In this document: positions 44,033 to 52,824 of the stretch, piece by piece
Position numbering within the stretch: position 1 is the first letter of the stretch
Layout of the letters: the number at the start of each line of letters is the position of its first letter
DNA from: Symbiodinium kawagutii
Lineage: Eukaryota; Sar; Dinophyceae; Suessiales; Symbiodiniaceae
Length of the DNA stretch: 64,000 bases
Direction of reading: 5' to 3'
Assembly (NCBI GenBank): GCA_009767595.1
Contig: VSDK01026435.1
Location: forward strand, 10,762 to 74,761
Notes under the pieces: model-generated
The model's database searches: none
What the model saw: the letters and a program-made list of their open reading frames with translations, nothing else
Told to the model about the DNA's origin: nothing
Program-made: the position numbers and the translations under genes

Positions 44033-44133
44033 CGGTAAACTAACATGGCAATGGAAAATCCACGAACTATTAATGGTTTCCTAGGGAATCTCTATAAAAT
44101 ATGGTGATTTTCCATTGCTATGTTAGTTTACCG
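44033..44133. mobile_element. Inverted-repeat insertion (MITE-C), about 101 bp
   Basis: 28-bp arms CGGTAAACTAACATGGCAAT then GGAAAATC, and GATTTTCCATTGCTATGTTA then GTTTACCG, have one mismatch. The element is missing at the equivalent place of unit 1 (about 36,405), so it arrived after the duplication. No clear target duplication. It would also fold as a 28-bp hairpin if transcribed. Confidence 0.75.
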
Positions 44134-44211
44134 GAGTGTACAGCCGCTCTGCAGTCCGGCAAGAAAGCGGTATCTGTAGAGGCTCCTCGATAAAAAATCC
44201 GCGATACAAGT

Positions 44212-44321
44212 GGCGGTTTCTCTAAATAGGGACCCCCAAAATCCCCCAAAATGGTTTGTTTGTTACCAGACATGGTTTCTAGACTGGATGATTTGGGGGT
44301 ACCCCCATTCTTAGAAACGCC
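44212..44321 (+). mobile_element. MITE-A with target duplication and an empty paralogous site
   Basis: GGCGGTTTCTCTAAATAGGG ... CCCCCATTCTTAGAAACGCC. CAAGT stands on both sides (44,207-44,211 and 44,322-44,326). Unit 1 has a single CAAGT and no element at 36,501-36,505. This directly shows insertion with a 5-bp (or 4-bp plus shared base) duplication. Confidence 0.9.
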
Positions 44322-44596
44322 CAAGTCGTCTAACTGTAAAACCCTGAAGTTTCGAACACAAAACAAGCTGAGCCATAAAACTTGAATATCCATCACTCAA
44401 CCCTGGAGTTCCAGATTGATAAGTCATAAGACCACTACAATTTCTCCGAGCCACCACCCCCAAGCCCTGGCCTGAGACCACATACTTGTCGCCAAAAACC
44501 TCAGATCACTACTGGGGTCGAAACATGGAAACATGGCAAGTTCTAGTGGCAATTAGGATATGCTTGGCTGAAGAGGTTAAATGTCTTGGATGGAGA

Positions 44597-44655
44597 TCAT
44601 GGAGATGTTGGAGTTTGGATGACGACCAAAAGCTGAATCTTCGGCCAGGGTGGCA
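44597..44655 (-). CDS. Gene X copy 2, terminal exon
   Basis: After GTGGGCAG| two bases complete a Val codon, then PPWPKIQLLVVIQTPTSP-stop. Phase 1 intron, against phase 2 in copy 1. Confidence 0.45.
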
Positions 44656-44675
44656 CTGCCCACGGTGAGTTGCAC

Positions 44676-44776
44676 CTGATGACACACCCGGGAACAGCCA
44701 GCCATCCATGGCCCCATCTGAGAAGGCAACGGTGAGATTTTCAGGATCCTCGTGCTTCTTCAACTCCTTGGAGGTT
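44676..44776 (-). CDS. Gene X copy 2, exon
   Basis: Between CGGCAG| and ATCAG|GTGCAAC the frame reads TSKELKKHEDPENLTVAFSD then GAMDGWLFPGVSS. Conserved with copy 1. Unrecognised. Confidence 0.5.
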
Positions 44777-45008
44777 CTGCCGTGAATGTATGGTGTGTCA
44801 AAAGCCAACGGCAATGAACCCTCGGAAAGGAAACAGAATGGGAATAAAATCCAATAACATCCAATAACCATGAATAAGTGTCTTAATTGGGATGTTCACA
44901 TACCAACGTGTAGGGATATGTGAACCCACAGCCAATAGCCATGGTTGTTCCCTTGGAAGGACAACAGAAATGGAATGCCAAACACCTTGGAAATTCAATA
45001 GACATGAC

Positions 45009-45078
45009 CTGGAGACGCCATATGACGCCATAGACATGTGATGATGTTCCTGTCTCACAGCAGTCATATCTGATGGGC
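45009..45078 (-). CDS. Gene X copy 2, small exon
   Basis: PSDMTAVRQEHHHMSMASYG then VS, between TTTTTAG| and CCAG|GTCATG, phase 2, fitting the following exon (completing Arg). Confidence 0.4.
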
Positions 45079-45160
45079 CTAAAAATTACCACAAAGCGTG
45101 TACGAGGCAAAGATACACAAACAAGCCAAGATGATTGTACAAAAAAAGCATGTACTTGCC

Positions 45161-45357
45161 TCATTGCATCCCGATTGAGTCAACCGCAAACTGCTGGATG
45201 TCCGTTGCCAATTCAACTTCGGTTATGGCAGATTCATCCGGCAAGAGAAGATCACTCGCAGAAATGCATGTTTTCCCAAGGGTTTCCGCATATTTATAAA
45301 ATCTAAGTGATTCTACAGCTAGCCAGGCGAGCATCTGCAAGAGGATAGCTCCCAAGA
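45161..45357 (-). CDS. Gene X copy 2, exon with hydrophobic N-part
   Basis: FLGAILLQMLAWLAVESLRF then YKYAETLGKTCISASDLLLP and DESAITEVELATDIQQFAVD, ending SIGMQ before TGA. The hydrophobic first part is open only in this copy and may be intronic. The frame after KTC is conserved. AG|GCAAGT right after the TGA is a perfect GC donor, leaving the border unresolved. Confidence 0.35.
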
Positions 45358-46027
45358 AATGTTGGACGCAAGAGGGAAGCTTTGGTGTTGGATGCCCAGG
45401 AAATTACAGCTCTGGGCTCCCAAGGTGATGATCAAGCAAGGTCTGATATCCAGGCATGATCATAGATAATTAAGATGTCATGGAAACATGAGTATATGAT
45501 CACGGACGCTAATCATGATTGGTAATGATGATAACAATGAGTACAATGATAATTAATAATCACAACCAATAATTACAATCAATCTAACAATCAAAGCCAA
45601 CCCCTAGTTGTTGAAGCATTTAAAATCAATGATGATGCTGGTTACAATCAACATGAATGTTCTACTGAAGAGATCTGGCCAAGACACCTCGGATTTGGAG
45701 AAACAACCTCCTGTTGTACCTAGAGGTTGCCTTCAAGACTTGATCGCTAACATACCAACCGGAACCAAGTTAGTTGACGAGTCCGTGAGTAGGAATGGAC
45801 TCACGTGATGTTCTCTGTGCTGTTTGAGTTGATGTTGCTGTTGCGGACGTGCTGCTGTTGCTGCTGTTGCTGCTGGCAGAAAAAATGCTCGACTGTGACT
45901 TAGTGCGGTTTCTGCATGTTGTTTGTTGTATGCTATGCTGTTGTCAGTCCTTGGTTGGTGGTGGCTGGTCGCCGGTTTCTTGGTTCACAGTCGCTGTCGT
46001 TCAAATTGTGGCTGTCGCCGTCCAAGC

Positions 46028-46066
46028 ATCAATGGGGATCTCGGCAGTTGAGGCTGCACAGCCCAT
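46028..46066 (-). CDS. First exon starting MGCAAS, copy 2
   Basis: MGCAASTAEIPID, with a GC donor candidate GAT|GCTTGG. A Gly2-Cys3 acylation signal, same as copy 1. Confidence 0.45.
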
Positions 46067-46187
46067 GGCTTGACCCAGTTGAAAACAGATAAAAACAAAA
46101 GCATCCCGCGATTCGATCCAGAGCTGCGACCGCGCTGATCCACTGAACCAATTTACCGCGGTCACCCTTGGAATAATGATCCCTATC

Positions 46188-46243
46188 TATAGGTAGATAG
46201 GTAGATAGAAAGACAGGCAGATAGATAGACAGATTGACAGATC

Positions 46244-46293
<50 letters not shown>

Positions 46294-46575
46294 TAGATAG
46301 CTGGGTAGGTAGGTAGATAGAAAGACAGGTAGGTAGGTAGGTAGATAGATAGACAAATAGGCAAATAGATAGATAGACAGATCGACAGATAAACAGATAG
46401 ATAGATAGATAGGTAGGTAGGTAGATAGAAAGACAGGTAGGTAGGTAGGTAGATAGATAGACAAATAGGCAAATAGATAGATAGACAGACCGACAGATAA
46501 ACAGATAGACAGATAGATAGACAGATAGATAGATTGACAGGCAAACTGATAGATAGATAGATAGATAGATAGATG
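46188..46575. repeat. (GATA)/(CAGA)/(TAGG) tetranucleotide array
   Basis: Interrupted tetranucleotides, with a near-exact internal duplication of the ATAGAAAGACAGGTAGGTAG block (46,317 and 46,425). Open frames through it are artefacts. Confidence 0.95.
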
Positions 46576-46589
46576 TGGGGAAATTACTT

Positions 46590-46745
46590 TAATTCTTACC
46601 TCGTCTCCCTCGTTTGTCAAATTGGGATGGAGCATGTAGCACCTCGCCTCGTAAAATACGGTTTGCAAAATAGTACCTCGCCTCGTTAGATCTACATTGG
46701 CAAAATAGCGCCTCGTCAACCTTGAGAATTATTGGCAATGTAAGG
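46590..46745. repeat. CCTCG-rich short repeats
   Basis: GCAAAATAG(T/C)(A/G)CCTCG(CCTCGT) recurs three times, and similar CCTCGTTAGATCT words return at 47,240-47,320, bracketing the hairpin array. Confidence 0.65.
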
Positions 46746-46859
46746 ATAGACCAAGACTGTTAAATTATGTGACAAGGTTGTTACAAGGAGCCCAGGTCTA
46801 TATGGTCTAGTGGTCTTCACACCCCTCAGCATGCGGGAGGTTAAGTGTTCAACTCCTCG

Positions 46860-47185
46860 CGTGGTTCTGGGCACGAAAATTCAACTTTTCAAGCCCGGAA
46901 AAATTGTTTTTCTTGCTTTCCTCTCTGGGCTTGCTGCGAAAACCAAAATTCAACTTTTCCGGCCCTGAAAAGTTGTTTTTTTCCTTCCCCATCTAAACTA
47001 GCTGCGATGACAAAAAACAACTTTTCAAGCCCGGAAAAGTTGTTTTTCTTCCTTTCCTCTCTGGGCTTGCTGCAAAAACCAAACTTCAACTTTTCGGGCC
47101 CTGAAAAGTTGTTTTTTCTCCTTCCCTATCTAAACTAGCTGCAATGACAGAACACAACTTTTCAAGCCCGGAAAAGTTGTTTTTG
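46860..47185. repeat. Hairpin array: five palindromes AACTTTTC...GAAAAGTT
   Basis: A higher-order unit of about 137 bp contains two sub-units of about 70 bp. Each sub-unit has a palindrome (CAACTTTTCAAGCCCGGAAA then AGTTG, or CAACTTTTCGGGCCCTGAAA then AGTTG) followed by a pyrimidine tract (TTTTTCTTCCTTTCCTC). The result is evenly spaced potential stem-loops. Confidence 0.8.
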
Positions 47186-47334
47186 CTTCCCCATGGTTCG
47201 AAGCAATGATATAAAAACCTGGGTTGCTTAATTCAAGTTTCGCCACCTCGGCGCTGACCTCGTTAGATCTTTGAACCCCACCTCGTTGCCTCGGCTGAGG
47301 TCGCTATAATTTGCACTTAAAGTTGATATATAGA

Positions 47335-47440
47335 TAGGTAGGTAGGTAGGTAGGTAGGTAGGTAGATAAAGAAGATATATCAGGTCATTCTGGCAGCTTT
47401 CCAACTCTTAATTTGGACTTTCAAATTCAGAGCAGCTGAG
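47335..47440. repeat. (TAGG)n and fragment of a third duplication unit
   Basis: GATATATCAGGTCATTCTGG then CAG(C)TTTCCAA matches the sequence that precedes unit 2 at 38,826. The similarity fades by about 47,440. Confidence 0.55.
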
Positions 47441-47772
47441 CAACCCCAAATGATCAAATATACGTAGTCAGGCGGTCACGGCGCACCATACTGAACCCAG
47501 TACCGGAATCCCAAAATCATCGGATACAAACGGATCAGATTGCCTCACTTTTTGAACTCTTACTCCGTCTCCCGGACCAAACCATTCCGTGAATTACAGC
47601 TATATTAACAGCTATACATGGAAATACATATACCTATCATCACCTATCTATTATTCTTCAGCCATCACATGACATGCTGTGGTCGAATACAGTGGTCTGT
47701 TGTATCAAAAGTGGGGCACGAAGCACCTGACCCTATCACCCATCGCCCACAGCGACGACCGTATGGCACAGC

Positions 47773-47827
47773 CTGCCTCGCCCGAATGCGAGCCACCATG
47801 ACCTCAAGAAAGTTGAGCCGGATGTCC
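47773..47827 (-). CDS. Exon of a cysteine-rich minus-strand gene
   Basis: DIRLNFLEVMVARIRARQ lies between TTTGCAG| and GGCAG|GCTGTG (a GC donor). Short, but with a good acceptor and protein-like helix. Grouped with the Cys-rich exons upstream on the same strand. Confidence 0.4.
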
Positions 47828-48002
47828 CTGCAAAGTGTAGCCCGGCAAAAATGCTGATTCCACTATGATGGCATAAACCCGAAGTGTAGGATGACTCTGC
47901 CCATTTCGTCATGACTGCCGCCGTCGCTGTTGACCCCATACATCACATAATTACATGATGAATCATGATGCATAGATCATGTATGTCTCAGGCCCGGCGC
48001 CT

Positions 48003-48110
48003 GATGACCCGCACCAAATCCGCGACCCGATCGTGCCGGCAAACTGCTGCGGCATGGCGGAGCCCCAGGTGCGGTCAGTGCTTTCCCCATGGCTTTCGAG
48101 ATCTGAGGCA
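48003..48110 (-). CDS. Candidate exon, strand uncertain
   Basis: Minus readings ISKAMGKALTAPGAPPCRSS or ESTDRTWGSAMPQQFAGTIG. The plus strand is also open, with MYVSGPAPDDPHQIRDPIVP and a GT donor (CCCAG|GTGCGG). The minus neighbours favour the minus strand. Confidence 0.3.
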
Positions 48111-48171
48111 TTCAATTCATCCGAATCGTGAACCATCCCATCATGCAACTCATGCAATCATAAAATCTCAC

Positions 48172-48292
48172 AGAGGTGGCCGTGCACCAGGCCTTTTCTG
48201 CATCGCACACGCACATGTTCAATGCCAAATCGATTGTCGCACACTTCGGGCACGCGATTCCCCCGGCTCGCTGGCTCCAAGCCACTCTCTGG
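48172..48292 (-). CDS. Cysteine-rich exon with CPKC and CVC
   Basis: RAGGIACPKCATIDLALNMC then VCDAEKAWCTATS ends at ACCTCT|GTGAGA, a consensus donor. C-P-x-C followed by C-x-C and another Cys suggests a small zinc-binding module (zinc-ribbon or RING-like). The acceptor is around 48,292. No exact family recognised. Confidence 0.5.
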
Positions 48293-48339
48293 GGAGTGTG
48301 CTGGTTGGTCGAAAATGTGCTGGTGACTACAATTCACAA

Positions 48340-48420
48340 AGTTTAACATGAATGACATGAATGACATCAATGACATGAATGACATCAATGACATCGATGA
48401 CATGAATGACATGAATTCTG
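48340..48420. repeat. (GACATGAAT)n 9-bp tandem repeat
   Basis: Eight or so units ATGAATGAC/ATCAATGAC between two exons of the Cys-rich gene. Confidence 0.9.
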
Positions 48421-48446
48421 ACAACATCTGAAAACCACAAAGAATT

Positions 48447-48568
48447 CCCCCACAGTTTGGGCACCGCCATGGGCACCGCATCAGCTCGGCAATCTCAGCT
48501 TCAGCACTGCTCCAGCGCCGGTGGTGCTGTCTCAAGGTCTCTGAGATGCTGTGATGGTTCGACAGCAA
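48447..48568 (-). CDS. Cysteine-rich exon with CPWRCPNCGGILC
   Basis: SISETLRQHHRRWSSAEAEI then AELMRCPWRCPNCGGILC, ending near TGTG|GTTTTC. C-x(3)-C-P-x-C-G-x(3)-C is a zinc-ribbon-like knuckle. Likely the exon preceding the 48,172 one. Confidence 0.45.
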
Positions 48569-48969
48569 CAGGGGCCCCGCAGTTAGAAGTTGGTGAATAT
48601 GCGATTTATGTAACTGTGAATAGCAGTTTTCAATAGCTAGTTGGTGAATAAACTATACTTAAAATCATGGTAACTGTAGTATCTGTAGTTATATCATGTC
48701 ATGTCTAATAGTTATATCATGTCATATCTACCAATAGTAGTTACTCTAGATTCATCAACCATTCTTAATCACCCGAAATCCTTCGCGAACTTGGTGATGT
48801 CATGTGGTAAACCATTCTCGATTTATAGAATTGAAATTGATAAAAATATGATAAAAAATCACCAGTATATCACCAGTTACCAGCATTACATGCATTAACC
48901 ACTTTTTTCAGCGCACTACGCAAAATCACCCAGCACCTCAGCGGCTGTTGCCCACACGATGAATTCATT

Positions 48970-49080
48970 CCTGACACGCGCAGTGCACGCTCACGACGTC
49001 AGCCCAGTCGCAGCGTCTCCGGCACCTGTGGCAACAAGGACCGGCTGTGCGATGCCGAGCCCCTGATTTTGCCATGAAAA
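48970..49080 (-). CDS. Candidate Cys-rich exon
   Basis: SGARHRTAGPCCHRCRRRCD then WADVVSVHCACQE-stop. Spaced Cys/His like the two exons downstream. The alternative frame CFHGKIRGSASHSRSLLPQ ends at a GT donor, so the frame is not certain. Confidence 0.35.
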
Positions 49081-49597
49081 CAGGTGGGTTGGAGCCCCAC
49101 ATCTTGGCGTTTTGTCTCAAGGATTGGTTGCTGGTGAGCTTTCCCAGAGTTGGTGAAGATGAAACGAAACAAACAGAAACTGCAAAGTTCACGGTGATTT
49201 GGTGGTATACCAGCTGCGTGTCCAAAAAGACCCTGTGGATGGAGATTCTGAAGTATTCTGAAGTTGGCTGTGACTCAACGCGTAGGCATGCAACCTGTGG
49301 CCAAAAATATGCAAGCAGCAAACAGAATACGTAGCTACCTTATCTTGAGATATCTTATCTTGAGTAAGAAGAGTCTGTATGAGTCAGCACCAGTCAGCAT
49401 GAGCTAGTATGAGTCCGTCTGAGTGAGTATGAATCAGTCAGAATTGCTTAGCATGAGTCAGTATGAGTCAGTATGATAGTGGTGGAAGGAAACAAATTTC
49501 CTTTTGGGCAGCCTGAAGATATAAAAGCGTTTGTGTTTCATCGCCATCAAAGTATCCGGCAAATGCGCACTGAAAAGCTATCCTGAAACCTCATAAT

Positions 49598-49645
49598 CAT
49601 CATCATCATCATCATCATCCCCATCACCACCATCACCATCATCAC

Positions 49646-49680
<35 letters not shown>

Positions 49681-49681
49681 C
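49598..49681. repeat. (CAT)n microsatellite
   Basis: CAT/CAC units; the minus Asp-rich frame is an artefact. Confidence 0.95.
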
Positions 49682-49898
49682 CCCTATTGCCTGTTGGATT
49701 GGGCATGGTCTGATCCAGAACCATCTTCATCGTCATTGTCAACGTCGTCAACCGTAAAACGTAGCATTTCTTCAAAGAATACCATGGAGCTTGCCCAGTT
49801 TTTGAGCGGCTGATGTTGTACGCTTCACTATTTGCTTTTCAAACGAGCTTTTGATGGCACCTCCCGCCGCCCATTCTGCTTGGGGTTCAGACTAACAC

Positions 49899-49946
49899 GT
49901 CCACCCCAAAATTCTGCTGGTTCCACTTGTGATACTCCAGGCGGTC
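49899..49946 (-). CDS. Short internal exon, 16 codons
   Basis: DRLEYHKWNQQNFGVD lies between GCGCAG| and GAC|GTGTTA, phase 0 on both sides. The plus strand is also open (SAAGVLGQVIQSYC). Confidence 0.35.
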
Positions 49947-50099
49947 CTGCGCTCTTCAGCGCCGCAGGCGTTCTGGGCCAAGTGATACAAAGTTACTGCA
50001 GCATCCCAACAGTACTGGGACGTGCATCCCCTGTAGCCGGAAACTCACTAGGCTTAGGTCAGCTTTGGGGATAGTTCGCACACCATAGGGTTAGGCTTA

Positions 50100-50460
50100 T
50101 AGGGCTTCTAAGCATGGTTGCGTCCCGGTTACAAGCCCAGCCGCACATCCAACTGCGCAACCATGGCATGGAATGGTGTTAGTTCGCACACCGCCCTGGC
50201 ACTTCTATGACATCATTTGCAACGTGGTGCATTCATGGTGGCTACGTAGCCTAAACTCAGCTAGTCACCAAACCACCCTTCTTATCGGCCAATCAAACTC
50301 TTATTCATGATGTTCCATCAACCACCAACGAATCCTAACCATCAACGAACCATAGCCAACCATGCCTATTGACATCAGTTGACCACCAACTTTCGCCATT
50401 CACCAAGCCATCACAGCTCGTGAAACTAAACATCTCTTGACGGCCATCGCACCGTCATCA
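50100..50460. other. No gene seen
   Basis: Intron-like AACCATCAAC-rich sequence. Confidence 0.5.
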
Positions 50461-50465
50461 AAGTC

Positions 50466-50827
50466 TCACGGCTGCCCGCGCCGTTGTACTTCTGAACCAC
50501 CTCTCTGCGGGGTGGAGTGCCACCGGTTTCCTGGGATGACGTATGGATACTTATGGTAGATATAGCCAACCAAGATGAGATCATCGGCAAATCTTGGCCA
50601 ACTTATTAGTGGGGGAATACCAGTGTGGACGGGCCTTGGGCCCACCCAACAATTGCCCAATCTTTGTGAATGAGACTGGAATTCAAGACGCATGTCTCCA
50701 ACATTTTCTCGATGGGGCTCAACCAGTCCAGGTGGAGAGAGAAAACCTCCAAACCATGAGGGCGCAACACAGATTGGCCGACCCACTTAGCAGTTGGAAG
50801 CATTTCCTTCATCAAGCAAAGCCTCAA
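50466..50827 (-). pseudogene. Reverse-transcriptase relic with FADD motif
   Basis: The minus frame reads SWPRFADDLILVGYIY at 50,555-50,603. FADDLILVG is the catalytic RT motif of non-LTR or related elements. Upstream, frames such as HGLEVFSLHLDWLSPIEKML are open but in other registers, as in a decayed element. It is of a different lineage from the 16-kb RT, which has YADDVSR. Confidence 0.45.
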
Positions 50828-50851
50828 ACCAGCTGGTCTTCTAGGGCAAAC

Positions 50852-50965
50852 GGCTGTGGGTCAGTTCCTCCTGTACCACAGGTTCCCCCATCATTCACCA
50901 TGGTTTTCCCTTTTATGAGTAGCTCATGATCCCCCATTCTCCATGGTCAATATTGACCCATAGCC
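50852..50965 (+). mobile_element. MITE-B, 114 bp
   Basis: GGCTGTGGGTCAGTTCCTCC ... GGTCAATATTGACCCATAGC then C. No matching flanks (AAAC and ATAT), so one border may have decayed or recombined. Confidence 0.75.
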
Positions 50966-51226
50966 ATATATAGCTGGTATATCCCCAATCTGGTTGGTGG
51001 TTGAACCACCCCTGTGAAAAATATGCTCGTCAACTAACCATGTAAGTTATGGTACAAGCGGGAAAATAGCGCGAAAATGTCAATCAAACATAATCAAACC
51101 ACCAACCAGCCAGAGTAAAAAACTCTGTGACAAACCCATTCAATGACCCCCCAAGGCGTCATCCCGGGATGACCCATGAGTTGACTCGCTGACGCTCGCT
51201 GACCTCCGGCCCGGCCAGCCAGAAAT

Positions 51227-51439
51227 GGCTATGGGTCAGTTCACCCTTAGTCCCCCTGTTTCCCCTACCATTAACCAGCTCCTTTTCTCTATGAAATTGG
51301 TTGGTTATTAGAAGCCATTGTTGGTTGGTTAATATGGCAGTGGGTCAAAACCCTTAGTCCCCCTGGTTCCCCTATTATTTACCATTGTTTTCCCTATTAT
51401 TGTGGGGAATTATCCTCCAAAATTGATGGACCCATAGCC
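51227..51439 (+). mobile_element. Two MITE-B copies, second inserted into or fused with the first
   Basis: The first starts GGCTATGGGTCAGTTCACCC at 51,227 and runs to TTGGTTGGTTAATAT. Exactly there the second starts (GGCAGTGGGTCAAAACCC, 51,336) and ends GACCCATAGCC at 51,439. The right terminal repeat of the first copy is missing, consistent with recombination between copies or nested insertion. Confidence 0.75.
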
Positions 51440-51490
51440 AAGTGGTCTCCAACGCAGCATCCCATGACCAACCCATCACCCCGCCTGCAT

Positions 51491-51655
51491 GAACTGCTGC
51501 CGTCGGAACGACGCTGTGCCAAGGACCGCCGAAGCCTCAGCGCAAGCGGCGCTTGCGCCTCCGGTGTCGAGGGGCAGGGGCTCCTGAAGCCGAGGGCCCC
51601 AGGAGGGGCGGGGGAAGCCGGGTGGGAAGCCACCAGGACTGGTTGGTAAGAATAG
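51491..51655 (-). CDS. Candidate exon, unrecognised
   Basis: LPLDTGGASAACAEASAVLG then TASFRRQQFMQ ends at CAG|GCGGGG, a possible GC donor. Pro/Gly-rich before that. All frames are open in this GC-rich block, which sits about 50 bp from a MITE-B. Confidence 0.35.
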
Positions 51656-51659
51656 TGGT

Positions 51660-52020
51660 TTATTTATGGTTATGATGACCAATGGTTATATGAGTTATAT
51701 GATAATAATTAGTTCTAATGACCAATGGTTACAATGACCAATGGTTATATGATAAAAAATAGTGACCAATGGTTATATGGTGAAAAAGCAGGTGTTTTTT
51801 TAATGACAGCAACCAGTATGATTAACCAGTTTTCAGGCATAATTTAGATTAATTTAGACCATCATTATAATCACCATAATTGGTGCAAACATGATTATGA
51901 GCAACCATGATTGATTAAGCAACCAACCAGTTGCATGATTACAAGCAACCATGATTGATTATGTCAGTTATAAGTCAGCCAGTTAGTGGTAACCAGAAGT
52001 CATGGACATTCACAGGACTT
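51660..52020. other. No gene; degenerate repeats
   Basis: GACCAATGGTTATATGA and GATTGATTA(A/T)G(C/T) units repeated, AT-rich. Confidence 0.5.
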
Positions 52021-52028
52021 TTTTACAG

Positions 52029-52138
52029 GGGCTGCATGTGCGAGATCATTTGAGAGGGTGGTCTCAGAAGATCCGGCGAAAGTTCTGCACGGGATCCTGT
52101 CATATCCTGTCAGCGTACGATCCATTGAGAAAATCTTG
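52029..52138 (+). CDS. Internal exon, unrecognised
   Basis: After a good polypyrimidine acceptor (ACTTTTTTACAG|) the frame reads AACARSFERVVSEDPAKVLH then GILSYPVSVRSIEKIL and ends at CTTG|GTCACG in phase 0. Confidence 0.45.
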
Positions 52139-52612
52139 GTCACGTCAGGGGGAAACAGTTCAGAAACTCGCGATAACCCACAAGATCCCACAAGTAGTAG
52201 TGGCTTGAAGTCGCAGAGAGGCATACCGCCCCTCCACTCACTACCCACAAAATCCAGCAAGAGTAGAGGTGATAAGTGACAAGCATGATGTACCATGATG
52301 ATGCCGGTTACCTGGTCCGTTTGTTGAGTACTAGGGGTTGATTATTCAGGACAACAGCAGGTCAAAAAATGATGATAAATAGGACTAGTCCTGAGATAGT
52401 CGCTGCTACGCTACGTTGTACCTATCAGCCAACAAGGGCCCTTTGAACAGCTCGAACGCATCCTCATACATTTGGTAGTGTCAGTTGTGTCTCATTTTTT
52501 TTTAACCCGTTGCCAAAAAATGCCACATCTGAAGTTTCCACGCTGAAATCGAAAAAAAAAAAAAAAAAGAAACTATAAACGTCGTTACCCGTTACACTAT
52601 CAGCTCTGCCAG

Positions 52613-52824
52613 GGGCACTGCCTTGGCAGTGTCAGCATCTCCACCCCCGCGCCTTTGGTTTGAAGCTGATGGAACAGGGTTCGCTGTCCGGCGCTGTGCG
52701 AAACACCAAGCCTCACCAAGGCCAGCGGCTAAGCTTCAAGGCTTCCTTCCTGTCCTCCAACGTTATCCCGGCGCCAACCAACATGAACCAAGGTTTCACT
52801 TCGCAACGAGGTGCGCCCGGCTGA
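52613..52824 (+). CDS. 3'-terminal exon, unrecognised
   Basis: After CTGCCAG| the frame reads ALPWQCQHLHPRAFGLKLME, QGSLSGAVRNTKPHQGQRLS then FKASFLSSNVIPAPTNMNQG and stops at 52,824. 70 codons, well-balanced composition. Confidence 0.45.

Larger units (their letters stand above)
38899..46180. repeat. Tandem segmental duplication, unit 2
   Basis: Colinear with unit 1, gene order Y, LOR, X, MGCA-exon on the minus strand. Extra sequence relative to unit 1: TATGTG/TATG array (41.9-42.7 kb), inverted-repeat insertion at 44,033, MITE-A at 44,212. The sequence just before the unit (38,826, ATCAGGTCATTCTGGCAG) recurs at 47,377, suggesting a further unit was once present. Confidence 0.85.

Noticed and set aside
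46183..46719. Leu/Ser/Tyr-rich membrane-like ORF
   Set aside because: GATA/CAGA tetranucleotide repeat translated.
46795..46866. tRNA-like segment (GGTCTAGTGG A-box-like and GTTCAACTCC B-box-like words)
   Set aside because: The anticodon loop would lack U33, the T-stem does not pair and the acceptor ends do not match. At best a degenerate tRNA-derived relic.
46845..47138. ORF with repeated FSGPEKLFF-type segments
   Set aside because: Translation of the hairpin array; no codon-level sign of coding.
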